The notes beneath the pieces were generated by a model, which had not been told where the DNA came from, did not search any database, and was given only the letters and a program-made list of their open reading frames with translations. Of a DNA stretch of 10,522 bases, positions 1-8,738 are shown piece after piece. Origin of the DNA: Streptomyces sp. NRRL WC-3549. GTDB lineage: Bacteria > Actinomycetota > Actinomycetes > Streptomycetales > Streptomycetaceae. The position numbers and the translations under genes are program-made. Position 1 is the stretch's first letter. Every line of letters begins with the position of its first letter. The stretch lies in contig NZ_KL585396.1 of NCBI RefSeq assembly GCF_000721935.1, positions 66,895 through 77,416 on the forward strand. Direction: 5' to 3'.

Positions 1-3000
1 GCCGCCCGCCGTTCGATGGTGGCCGAGCGGTTCGCCGAGCTGGCCGCCGCGGTCCTGCGCACCGGCGCGGACCGCGTCGACATGGCGAGCGGCCTCGGCA
101 CGCTCGGCCTCGACTCACTGCTCGCCATGGAACTGCGGGCCCGGGTCCACGCCGAACTGGGCGTGGCCCTGCCCGTGGTCGCCCTGCTGAGCGGCACCCC
201 GGCCGGTGAGCTGGCCGCCCAGCTCCACGACGGACTGACCGCCCTGGTCGCGGCCGAGGACCCCGACGGCACGACCGGCGCCGTCGAACTGCACCACGAC
301 GAGCGCCAGTACCCGCTGACACAGAACCAGAAGGCGCTCTGGTTCCTGAAGCACCTCAACCCCGACGGCTACGCCTACAACATCGGGGGAGCCGTCGAGG
401 TCTCCGTCCCCCTCGAACCCGACCTGATGTTCGAGGCCGTCCGCCGGCTGATCGCACGGCATCCGGCGCTGCGCACCAACTTCCTCCTGGAGGACGGCCG
501 GGCCGTCCAGCGGGTCTCCCCGGACGTGGAGCCCGACCTCGCCCTCTTCGACGTGCAGGACCAGGACTGGGACACCATCCACCGGACGATCGTGGCCGAG
601 TACCGCAAGCCCTACGACCTCGCGCACGACCCGCTCGTCCGCTTCCGCCTCTTCAAACGCGCGCCGGACCGCTGGGTCATCATGAAGGCCGTCCACCACA
701 TCGTCTCCGACGCGATCTCCACGTTCACCTTCATCGAGGAGCTCTTCGAGGTGTACGAGGCGCTGCGGCAGGGACAGGAACCGCGGCTCGAACCGGTGAC
801 CGCACGCTACCTGGACTTCCTCAACCAGCAGAACGAGTTCCTGGCCGGCCGCGAGGCCGCGGGGATGCTCGACTACTGGCGCTCCCACCTGCCGGCCGAG
901 GTCCCGCTCCTCGACCTGCCCACCGACAAACCCCGCCCGGCCGTCCAGACCCACAACGGCGCCTCGGAGTTCTTCGAACTCGACACCGAGCTCAGCGCAC
1001 GCGTGCACGCGCTGGCCCGCGCCCACCACGTCACCCCGTTCATGGTGCTGCTGAGCGCGTACTACCTCCTGCTCCACCGGTACTCCGGGCAGGACCACAT
1101 CATCGTGGGCAGCCCCGTGACCGGCCGTACCCGCCAGGACTTCGCCTCCGTGTACGGCTACTTCGTCAACCCGCTTCCCCTGCACGCCGACCTCTCGGGC
1201 GATCCGACGGTCGGCGAACTGCTGGAGCAGGTCCGCCGGACGGTGCTCGGCGGCCTGGACAACCAGGAGTACCCCTTCGTCCTCCTCGTCGAGGAACTGG
1301 GCCTCCAGCACGACCCCAGCCGCTCGGCGGTCTTCCAGGCCATGTTCATCCTGCTGACCCACAAGGTGGCCACCGAGCAGTACGGATACCGCCTGAACTA
1401 CATTGAACTGCCCGAAGAGGAAGGGCAGTTCGACCTCACGCTGTCGGCGTACGAGGACGAGTCCGAGCATCGCTTCCACTGCGTGTTCAAGTACAACACC
1501 GACCTCTTCCTCCCGCAGACCGTCCGGCGGATGGCCTCCCACTACACCCGGCTGCTCGACCGGATGACCCAGGCGCAGGGCGACGCGGCAGCCTCCCGGC
1601 TGGAGATGCTCGACGAAGCGGAACGGGAGCGGCTGGCCGGACAGTGGAGCCGCCCCGCGCTGCCCCCCGCCGGCTCCGCCCCGGGCTCCGGGAGCGGCGA
1701 GACGGCCTTCCTGCCCGTCCACACCCGGATCAGCCGCGTCGCCGCCGCCCGCCCCGAGGCCGTCGCCGTCACCGTGCCCTCGCCGGACGGCGGGGCCAGG
1801 CGACTGACCTACGGGGAACTGGAACGCCGGGCCACCGAGTGCGCCCGTCGGCTGCGCGCCCTCGGGGTCACGGGCGGCTCGGTGGTCGCGCTCCGGCTCG
1901 ACAAGTCACCCGAGATGGTCATCACCCTCCTCGCCGTGCTGAAGGCGGGCGGGGCCTACCTCCCGGTCCAGCCCGACCAGCCCGCCGACCGGCTGGCGCA
2001 CCTCCTGCGGACCACCGGAGCGGTGCTCGTCGTGGACGGCGCCACGGGCCCGGACCCGGCCGGCGCCTCGCCCGTCGCGACGGTGGGACTCGACGTACTG
2101 CACGCCGCCCCGCCGGAACCGCACGCCTCCCCGGGACAGGGGAGCGGTCCCGCCGAGGACGTCCACCCGGGCTCTCCCGCGTACGTCATCACCACCTCCG
2201 GTTCCACCGGTCGGCCCAAGGCCGTCCGGGTCGGTCACGGCAGTCTCGCCTCGGCGTACACCGCGTGGCGGGACACCTACCACCTGGAGCGGGACACCCG
2301 GGTGCACCTCCAGATGGCCGGACCGTCGTTCGACGTGTTCACCGGCGACCTGGTCCGCGCGCTGTGCTCCGGCGGGAACCTCGTCCTTGCCGACCGCGAC
2401 CTCCTCTTCGACACCCCGCGGCTCTACCGGACGATGCGTCAGGAGCGAGTCGATTGTGCCGAGTTCGTGCCTGCGGTGGTGCGCGGCCTGATGGACCACT
2501 GCGTCAGGGAAGGGCTGCGGCTGGACTTCATGCGGCTGCTGGTGGTCGGCTCGGACGCCTGGAACGTGGGGGAGTACCGGAGGCTGAGCGAGCTGTGCGG
2601 CCCGGCGACCCGGCTCGTCAACTCCTACGGCCTGACCGAGGCGACCGTGGACAGCGCGTTCTTCGAAGGCCCCGTCGACGACCTGGAACCAGGACTGATG
2701 GTGCCGATCGGCCGGCCCCTGCCCAACAGCACGCTCCACGTCCTCGACGCCCACGGCGAGCCCGTACCGCCGGGGGTCCCCGGCGAACTCTGGATCGGCG
2801 GCGACGGAGTGGCCCTCGGATACGCGGGCGACCCGGAGGAGACCGCACGGCGCTTCGTCACCCGCACCCTCAGCCGCAGGCCGGACGCCACGCCCGAACG
2901 GCTCTACCGGACCGGTGACGTCGCCCGCTGGGACGCACACGGCCGCGTCCACCTCCTGGGCCGCACCGACGGGCAGGTGAAGCTGCGCGGCCACCGCATC

Positions 3001-3721
3001 GAGATCGGTGAGATCGAAGCACACCTGGACCGGTGGCCCCCACTGGCCCGGGCCGTGGTCACGGTCCGCACCGGCACCGGGGGCGACACCGCCCTCTGCG
3101 CCTACTGCGTCCCGGCCCCCGGCACCGCGCTCGACCGACGGGCGCTGAGGCGCCACCTGGCCGCCTCCCTGCCCTCGTACATGATCCCGTCGTACATCGT
3201 CCAGGTGCCCGAACTGCCGCTCACCGCCAACGGCAAGGTCGACCTCGCGGCACTGCCCGCCCCCGCCGCGGAGACGCGCGAGCGACCCCACGAGCCCCCG
3301 GCCACCGTCTACGAGGTCGGCGTGGCACGGATCTGGCAGGAACTCCTGGGCCTCGAACAGGTCGGTCTCGAGGACGACTTCTTCGAGGCCGGGGGCAGCT
3401 CGATCAAACTCATCGAACTCCTCCACCACCTGCGCACCGAATTCGGCGTCTCCGTCCCCGTCAGCCGCCTGTACCGCACCACCACCCTGCACGGCATGGC
3501 GGCGACGGTGGAGGAGGTCCTGCACGGCACGAGCGCCGACGAACTTCCCTACCTGGCCTTCAACCCCGGCCGGTCCACGCTCCTCTTCGCCTTCCCGCCC
3601 GCCGGCGGCCACGGACTCGTCTACCGCGGCCTCGCCTCCCACCTCCCGGAGTACGCCGTCATAGGCTTCAACTACCTCCCCGGCGACGACAAGGTGATCC
3701 GGTACGCCGACCTCGTCGAGT
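1..3721 (+). CDS. ftdB: Hybrid PKS-NRPS of PTM biosynthesis, 3' part (ACP-C-A-PCP-start of TE); open at the left edge
   Basis: The protein joins polyketide chains to L-ornithine on the way to a tetramate macrolactam. The frame is open from base 1 with no stop, so the ATG at 16 is probably internal and the upstream PKS domains lie outside the window. Domains in order: a PKS-type ACP with GLDSL (Ser codon 115-117); a full condensation domain from about 307 to 1650 (LTQNQKALWFL, RHPALRT, HHIVSDA at 694-714, VGSPVTGR, YGYFVNPLPL); an adenylation domain from about 1700 to 3250 (TTSGSTGRPKA, FDVFTGDL, NSYGLTEATVD, YRTGDVARW, NGKVDL); a PCP with GGSSIKL (Ser codon 3400-3402); and the start of a thioesterase (LLFAFPPAGG). 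The ten-residue specificity code reads DVGELVSVDK, close to the ornithine code DVGEIGSIDK. The real reading frame ends at the adapter junction at 3722. The PTM assignment rests on domain order plus the downstream genes. Confidence 0.92.
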
Positions 3722-3755
3722 CTGTCTCTTATACACATCTGTGTATAAGAGACAG
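3722..3755. other. Nextera/Tn5 mosaic-end adapter junction (sequencing or assembly artefact)
   Basis: Bases 3722-3740 match exactly the engineered 19-base Tn5 mosaic end CTGTCTCTTATACACATCT. Bases 3741-3755 are the inverted copy lacking its first four bases, so the block is a 34-base palindrome with 15-base arms around ATCT. The mosaic end is a laboratory hybrid of the natural Tn5 outer and inner ends and is used in Nextera libraries. The block is AT-rich, unlike everything around it, has no transposase nearby, and shows no 9-base target duplication on its flanks. In the upstream frame it translates to SVSYTHLCIRDS, a peptide familiar from contaminated assemblies. It sits inside the thioesterase coding sequence and joins frame 1 to frame 3. 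Confidence 0.97.
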
Positions 3756-4187
3756 CGGGAACGCCGCGGCCGCCGCGTGGCCCACGTCCTCGTCCTGGAC
3801 TCCCGGCGCATCCTGGAGCCGTACGCCCCGGGGGACGAAGGAATCCGGGTCTTCGAGGACGAACTCGCCGAGCACCTGCGCAAGCACACCGGCTCCGAGG
3901 CCGTCGCCCGCGAGACGCTCGCCCACGCGGCCGAGTACCTGACCTTCTGCGGACGCACCCCCAACACCGGCACCGTCTCCGCCGCGGTCAGCGTCATCAC
4001 CGACGAGGAGAAGGCCTCCCTGTACGCCGCCGGCGAACGGGGCACGTGGCACGGCAGCTCCACCGGCGCCACCACCGTACTGCGCGGCTCGGGCACCCAC
4101 GCCGACATGCTCGACCCCAAACACCTCGCCCGCAACGCCGAGCTGGTGCGCGCCCTGCTGACGGGGGACGCGGTCCATGGCGGATGA
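3756..4187 (+). CDS. ftdB: C-terminal part of the PKS-NRPS thioesterase domain, after the adapter junction
   Basis: This is the continuation of the same PKS-NRPS in another frame, not a separate gene: there is no start codon or ribosome site at its left end. It begins RERRGRRVAHVLVLDSRR, the usual strand that follows the nucleophile helix in NRPS type I thioesterases, and ends near the catalytic histidine in SGTHADML (His codon 4098-4100). The segment with the GxSxG nucleophile is absent. By comparison with typical thioesterases about 25-30 residues are missing. In PTM synthases this domain takes part in release and formation of the tetramate. The stop codon at 4185-4187 lies inside the next gene, an 11-base overlap. 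The true gene is probably intact in the organism. Confidence 0.88.
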   Translation, partial: RERRGRRVAHVLVLDSRRILEPYAPGDEGIRVFEDELAEHLRKHTGSEAVARETLAHAAEYLTFCGRTPNTGTVSAAVSVITDEEKASLYAAGERGTWHGSSTGATTVLRGSGTHADMLDPKHLARNAELVRALLTGDAVHGG

Positions 4188-5865
4188 CGGCCCCACCGAC
4201 TGGAACAGCCGTGAGCGCGCGCCGGGCACACCGCCACGCGTCATCGTCATCGGCGCGGGCGTCGCCGGCCTCGCCACCGGCTGCTACGCCCAGATGAGCG
4301 GTGCCCGCACCCGGATCTTCGAGAAGCACGTGCTGCCCGGCGGCTGCTGCACCGCCTGGTCGCGCGACGGCTACCTCTTCGACTACTGCATCGAATGGCT
4401 GATCGGCACCGCCCCGGGCAACGATGCCCACCAGGTGTGGCGCGAACTGGGCGCCTTCGACGGCAAGACGATGACCAACTTCGACCTCTTCAACAAGGTG
4501 GAGGACGCGAGCGGCCGGTCCGTGACGTTCTACAACGACCCGGACCGGCTCGAAGCCCACCTGCTGGAACTCTCGCCCGCCGACTCCGGGCCCGTCCGGG
4601 CGTTCACCCGCGACCTGAGACGGTTCACCCGGATCGACCTGTACCCGTTCCTGACCGCGCCCCCGCTGCGCACGGTGCGGGAGAGGGCGGCGCTGCTGCG
4701 CACGGTCCTGCCCGCCTTCCGGCTGTTCTGGCGCACGGCCGCGACCCCGATGCACACCTTCGCCGACACGTTCCAGGACCCGCTCCTGCGCCAGGCCTTC
4801 CGCAACATCTTCTTCCAGGACCCGGAGGGCTTCCCGCTCCTGCCGTACCTCTTCAACATGGCCGCCGCCCACCACCACAACGCCGGTTTCCCGCAGGGCG
4901 GGTCACTGGGTCTCGCCCGGTCCGTCGAGGAGCGCTACCTCGGCCTCGGCGGCACGGTCACCTACCGGGCCCGCGCCGAAAAGGTCCTCGTGGAGAACGG
5001 CCGCGCCATCGGCGTCGAGCTCAGGAACGGCAGGCGCCACTACGCCGAACACGTCGTGTCGGCCTGCGACGGCCACACCACCGTGTACAAGCTGCTGGGC
5101 GGCAGGTACACCGGCCCCCGGATCGAGAAGCTCTACGACGACCTGATCGGACGTCCCGGCACTCTCTTCCCGGCGGTCGTCTCCGCCTTCGTCGGCATCC
5201 GCGGCCCGTACGGCGAGGGGGAGGCGCACAGCACCACCCACCTGCTGTCCGCCGACGACGCGGCCGCACTGCCCGGCGCCCTGCAGAACAGCCTGGTCGT
5301 CCAGGTGCGGTCCCGCTACTCCGACGGATTCGCCCCGCCCGGCCACAGCGTCGTGCACTGCACCTACTTCAGCGACTTCGCCTACTGGAAGGAGCTGCGC
5401 ACCCGGGACCGCAAGGAGTACCGGGCCCGCAAACGCCAGGTCGCCGCCTTCGTCCGCCGCTTCCTGGAGCGCCGCACGCCGGGGCTGGCCGGACGCATCG
5501 AGCTCGTCGACGTGGCCTCGCCCGCCACGACCCACCGGTACACCGGCAACCACGACGGTTCGATCCTGGCCTGGAAGGCATTCTCCGACGCCGACGACGT
5601 CGCGGCACGGCTGGTCGGCAAGGACCGTATGCGGCTGCCCGGGCTGAGCGGTTTCTCCATGGCCGGCCAGTGGGTCGGCATGGGCGGCCTGATCCGCGCC
5701 GCCTCCACCGGCCGCTTCGCCACCCAGTACCTCTGCCGCGAACTCGGCCTGGAGTTCCGGGCGTGGGAGAGCGACGGGCACGCCGCCGAGCCCTGGCATC
5801 CGGGGAAGCTGGGGCACCTGCCCCAGCTGGACCGCTGGTCCGCACGGGAGGGAACCGGCACATGA
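4177..5865 (+). CDS. ftdC: Phytoene-dehydrogenase-like FAD oxidoreductase, PTM ring-forming enzyme 1
   Basis: The protein has 562 residues, in the normal range for CrtI/phytoene-desaturase-like oxidoreductases. An N-terminal Rossmann motif, VIGAGVAGLATG with GxGxxG at residues 26-31 and an acidic residue at Glu49, binds FAD. It is followed by PGGCCTAW (54-61), in the place of the family's GG-rich loop. The C-terminal FAD motif is GQWVGMGGLIRA (497-508). No signal peptide or membrane segment is obvious, so it should be cytosolic. In PTM clusters such enzymes catalyse reductive cyclisation of the polyene tetramate to form the outer carbocycles; which ring this one closes cannot be read from sequence. 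The ATG at 4177 overlaps the PKS-NRPS stop and is preceded by a weak GGGGGA. It is clearly paralogous to the next gene. Confidence 0.93.
   Translation: MADDGPTDWNSRERAPGTPPRVIVIGAGVAGLATGCYAQMSGARTRIFEKHVLPGGCCTAWSRDGYLFDYCIEWLIGTAPGNDAHQVWRELGAFDGKTMTNFDLFNKVEDASGRSVTFYNDPDRLEAHLLELSPADSGPVRAFTRDLRRFTRIDLYPFLTAPPLRTVRERAALLRTVLPAFRLFWRTAATPMHTFADTFQDPLLRQAFRNIFFQDPEGFPLLPYLFNMAAAHHHNAGFPQGGSLGLARSVEERYLGLGGTVTYRARAEKVLVENGRAIGVELRNGRRHYAEHVVSACDGHTTVYKLLGGRYTGPRIEKLYDDLIGRPGTLFPAVVSAFVGIRGPYGEGEAHSTTHLLSADDAAALPGALQNSLVVQVRSRYSDGFAPPGHSVVHCTYFSDFAYWKELRTRDRKEYRARKRQVAAFVRRFLERRTPGLAGRIELVDVASPATTHRYTGNHDGSILAWKAFSDADDVAARLVGKDRMRLPGLSGFSMAGQWVGMGGLIRAASTGRFATQYLCRELGLEFRAWESDGHAAEPWHPGKLGHLPQLDRWSAREGTGT
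5846..5854 (+). promoter_or_regulatory. Ribosome binding site of ftdD
   Basis: GGGAGGGAA ends seven bases before the ATG at 5862. The open frame extends upstream to about 4395 as a shadow of ftdC, so this site and the ATGA overlap decide the start. Confidence 0.75.
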
Positions 5866-7628
5866 CCGACGCCACGAGCGGGACCGGCCCGGGCACCACC
5901 GGCCGCAGAGAGACGATGATCATCATCGGCGCCGGCCTCGGCGGGCTGTCCACCGGCTGCTACGCCCAGATGAACGGGTACCGCACCCGCGTCCTGGAGA
6001 TGCACGAACTGCCCGGCGGCTGCTGCACGGCCTGGGACCGCGGCGGCTTCACCCTCGACTGCTGCGTCAGCTGGCTCCTCGGCAGCGGCCCCGGCAACGA
6101 GATGCACCAGATCTGGCTGGAACTCGGGGCTCTGCAGGGCAAGGAGATCCGCCACTTCGACGTGTTCAACATCGTGCGCGGCCAGGACGGCCGAGCCGTC
6201 CACTTCTACTCCGACCCCGACCGGCTGGAGGCGCATCTCATCCAGCTCTCACCCGCCGACGCCAGGACGGTGCGGAAGTTCTGCTCCCAGCTGCGCGCCT
6301 TCCGCAAAGCACTGGCCGTCTACCCCTTCCTCAAACCCGTCGGCCTGATGGGCCGCACGGAACGCTGGCGGATGCTCGCCTCGTTCCTCCCGTACGTCAA
6401 CGCCGTGCGCTCCACCCTCACCGTCCTGATGACCGACTTCTCGGCACGGTTCAAGGACCCGCTCCTGCGGGAGGCGTTCAACTTCATCCTGTACGAGAAG
6501 CACCCGGCCTTCCCGGTGCTGCCGTTCCACTTCCAGCTCGCCTCGCACGCCAACCTCTCCGCGGGCGTGCCCGAAGGCGGCTCACTCGGCCTGGCCGAGT
6601 CGATCGAACGCCGGTACCGCCGTCTCGGCGGCGAGGTCTCGTACAACACCAAGGTCGAGACCGTGATCGTGGAGGACGACCGTGCGGTGGGCGTCCGGCT
6701 CAGTGACGGACGCGAACTGCGCGCGGACATCGTGGTGTCGGCGTGCGACGGATACACCACGACCATGAAGTTCCTGGGCGGCCGCTACCTCGACGACACC
6801 TACCGGCGCCTGTACACCCGCACCATCCAGGAACCGGGCATGGTCTTCCCCGGCTACTTCACCCTGTTCCTCGGTCTCTCCCGGCCGTTTCCCGAGGGGG
6901 ACCCCTGCACGACCTACCTGCTCGACGAGGCCACGGCCGACCGGCTCACCGGCATCCGCCACCCGAGCATCAACGTCCAGTTCCGCAGCCGCCACTACCC
7001 TGAGCTCTCACCGAGCGGGACCACCGTCGTCTACGCCACCTACTTCTGCGACATCGCCCCGTGGCGGGCCCTGGACGAGGGCCCGGAACAGGTCACCCGC
7101 ACCCGCGGCGGCGAGGAACTCCACACCCTCCCCGTGCGCCACGGACGCGGCTACTACGCGGCCAAAAGGCGGGCCCGCGAGACGCTCGTGGACTTCCTGG
7201 AGCAGCGCTTCCCCGGCATCCGGGACGCGATCGTCGTCCGCGACGTCTCCAGCCCCCTCACGCAGGTCCGCTACACCGGCAACTACGACGGCACGGTCCT
7301 CGGCTGGCAGCCGTTCGTGGAGAGCGGGGAGACGCTGGAAGCGCTGATCAAGAAGCACGGCCCCGGCCTGCCCGGGCTGCGGAACTTCTACCAGTCGGGC
7401 GTATGGGCGACCACCGGAGGACTGATCCGGGCCGCCGCCGCCGGACGCCACGTCATGCAGTTCGTCTGCCGCGACGACGGCAGGCCCTTCACCGCCTCGG
7501 TGGACCGCAGCGCGCCTCCGCCGACCCACCGCGTCATTCCCGTACCGGAACGCCCCGGCCCCCGCACCACGGACGGGCGGCGGAGCACGAGCGCAGGGAC
7601 GACAGGGAAGGCAGGAAAGACCACATGA
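5862..7628 (+). CDS. ftdD: Phytoene-dehydrogenase-like FAD oxidoreductase, PTM ring-forming enzyme 2
   Basis: The protein has 588 residues and is a paralogue of the preceding gene. Shared blocks include TGCYAQM, ELPGGCCTAW in place of VLPGGCCTAW, GGSLGLA and VSACDG. The FAD-binding GxGxxG is at residues 23-28 (IIGAGLGGLS), Glu46 ends the second strand, PGGCCTAW is at 51-58, and the C-terminal FAD motif is GVWATTGGLIRA (513-524). Two differences stand out: an insertion of about 15 residues after DIAPWRALDEG, encoded near 7075-7140, and a Pro/Arg/Thr-rich tail of about 50 residues after FVCRDDG that looks disordered. In PTM pathways a second enzyme of this family usually goes with a second ring closure. 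The start overlaps the ftdC stop as ATGA, which suggests translational coupling. Function is assigned by family and position. Confidence 0.92.
   Translation: MTDATSGTGPGTTGRRETMIIIGAGLGGLSTGCYAQMNGYRTRVLEMHELPGGCCTAWDRGGFTLDCCVSWLLGSGPGNEMHQIWLELGALQGKEIRHFDVFNIVRGQDGRAVHFYSDPDRLEAHLIQLSPADARTVRKFCSQLRAFRKALAVYPFLKPVGLMGRTERWRMLASFLPYVNAVRSTLTVLMTDFSARFKDPLLREAFNFILYEKHPAFPVLPFHFQLASHANLSAGVPEGGSLGLAESIERRYRRLGGEVSYNTKVETVIVEDDRAVGVRLSDGRELRADIVVSACDGYTTTMKFLGGRYLDDTYRRLYTRTIQEPGMVFPGYFTLFLGLSRPFPEGDPCTTYLLDEATADRLTGIRHPSINVQFRSRHYPELSPSGTTVVYATYFCDIAPWRALDEGPEQVTRTRGGEELHTLPVRHGRGYYAAKRRARETLVDFLEQRFPGIRDAIVVRDVSSPLTQVRYTGNYDGTVLGWQPFVESGETLEALIKKHGPGLPGLRNFYQSGVWATTGGLIRAAAAGRHVMQFVCRDDGRPFTASVDRSAPPPTHRVIPVPERPGPRTTDGRRSTSAGTTGKAGKTT
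7613..7619 (+). promoter_or_regulatory. Ribosome binding site of ftdE
   Basis: AGGAAAG lies five bases before the ATG at 7625, inside the 3' end of ftdD. It supports this start over the long upstream extension of the same frame, which is an ftdD shadow. Confidence 0.7.
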
Positions 7629-8680
7629 AGATCAAGAAGTGGGTGGTCCGCGAGCACGTCGAGGGCGTGCCGGACGTGGGCCGGGTCTACGAGAAGGTCG
7701 TCGAGGACCTCGACGTGGACCTGGCCCCCGACGAGATGCTCCTGCGCACGCTGTACGTCTCGGTCGACCCCTACCTCCAGGGCATCGCCCTGGACACCCC
7801 GCTCGGCGGCCACATGGGAGCCGACTCGATCATGGAGGTGCTGGAGGCCGGGCCGCTCGCCGCCCACCGCGCCGGCGACCTGGTCCAGGGATTCGGAGGC
7901 TGGCGCTCCCACCTCGTCGGTACGGGTGCCGCGGAACTCTGGCAGACCGGGACCTTCCCCATGGTCTTCCCCGCCTACCGCAGGCTGGACCCCGCCCGGT
8001 ACGACGACGCCCTGCCGCTCACGACCGCCCTGAGCGCGATGGGCGGCCCCGGCATGACGGCCTGGGGGACCCTCACCAAGTACATGACCGTCAGGCCCGG
8101 CGACACCTTCGTCATCAGCGGGGCGTCCGGCGCGGTGGGCACGCTCGTCGGCCAGCTCGCCGCACGCGCGGGCGCCCGGGTCGTCGGCACCACGTCGTCC
8201 CCGCAGAAGGCGGACCACCTCACCGGGCTCGGATTCGACGCGGTCGTCACCTACCGGCACGGAGACAGCACCGACACCATCGGCAGGGCGCTCGCGAAGG
8301 CGGCCCCCGACGGCGTCGACCGGTACTTCGACAACCTCGGCGGCACCGTCACCGACGCGGTCTTCCCGATGCTCAACGTCGGCGGCCAGGTGGCCGTGTG
8401 CTGGCAGTGGGCGACCCAGGTGGGCAACGAGGGCGTCGGGCCACGCCTCCTGCCCTACCTCATGTTCCCGCGCGCGACCGTCCGCGGGATCTTCTCGCTG
8501 GAGTGGTTCACCGAAGAGAACTGGCAGGCCCTCCATACCGAACTCGGCGGCAGTATCCGGCGCGGCGAGGTGGTCTGCGACCACACCCTCCACCACGGCT
8601 TCGACGCCATCCCCACCGCCTACGACAGCCTCTACCGCGACCGCGCGGTCAACCGGGGGAAGGTGCTCGTCGAACTCTGA
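7625..8680 (+). CDS. ftdE: NAD(P)H-dependent medium-chain reductase, PTM ring-closing enzyme (IkaC/FtdE-like)
   Basis: The 351-residue protein belongs to the medium-chain dehydrogenase/reductase superfamily, in the branch of leukotriene B4 12-hydroxydehydrogenase / prostaglandin reductases. The features are LYVSVDPYLQG (43-53), MTAWGTL (144-150), the nucleotide-binding loop GASGAVGTLVGQLA (166-179) and YFDNLGG (234-240). It has only two cysteines (259 and 318) and none of the zinc-ligand pattern of classical alcohol dehydrogenases, so it should be a zinc-independent enoyl-type reductase even though PTM literature often calls it an alcohol dehydrogenase. The known ikarugamycin homologue IkaC closes a carbocycle by NADPH-dependent reductive Michael-type cyclisation; the same class of role is inferred here. 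The start overlaps the ftdD stop as ATGA. The next gene follows after 62 bases. Confidence 0.93.
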   Translation: MKIKKWVVREHVEGVPDVGRVYEKVVEDLDVDLAPDEMLLRTLYVSVDPYLQGIALDTPLGGHMGADSIMEVLEAGPLAAHRAGDLVQGFGGWRSHLVGTGAAELWQTGTFPMVFPAYRRLDPARYDDALPLTTALSAMGGPGMTAWGTLTKYMTVRPGDTFVISGASGAVGTLVGQLAARAGARVVGTTSSPQKADHLTGLGFDAVVTYRHGDSTDTIGRALAKAAPDGVDRYFDNLGGTVTDAVFPMLNVGGQVAVCWQWATQVGNEGVGPRLLPYLMFPRATVRGIFSLEWFTEENWQALHTELGGSIRRGEVVCDHTLHHGFDAIPTAYDSLYRDRAVNRGKVLVEL

Positions 8681-8731
8681 CGGCCACGCCTCCCCCCGAC
8701 GCACTCGTACGCACATCCGACCGCCACGGCC

Positions 8732-8738
8732 GAGGAGG
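8732..8738 (+). promoter_or_regulatory. Ribosome binding site of the P450 gene
   Basis: GAGGAGG lies four bases before GTG at 8743 and is the strongest such site in the window. It fixes a GTG start for the P450 and rejects the upstream extension of the frame, which runs through ftdE in another frame. Confidence 0.8.

Noticed and set aside
115..3738. Long minus-strand open frames opposite the PKS-NRPS (for example 115-1722 and 1906-3738)
   Set aside because: They are shadows caused by high GC: low-complexity Val/Gly/Glu/Asp-rich proteins with no family motifs, opposite a gene with intact domains.
3708..3760. Peptide SVSYTHLCIRDS and the AT-rich palindrome as a natural insertion, attachment site or operator
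   Set aside because: It is identical to the laboratory mosaic end of Nextera transposomes, with no transposase and no target-site duplication.
3722..3942. The frame-1 continuation after the adapter (Ser/Pro/Arg-rich to the stop at 3942) as the real C-terminus of the PKS-NRPS
   Set aside because: Clear thioesterase sequence with the catalytic His continues in frame 3 to 4187; the frame-1 reading is low-complexity out-of-frame translation.
4395..5861. Upstream extension of the ftdD frame as a 1077-residue fusion protein
   Set aside because: The extra part is Arg/Pro-rich out-of-frame translation of ftdC; the ATGA overlap and ribosome site place the start at 5862.
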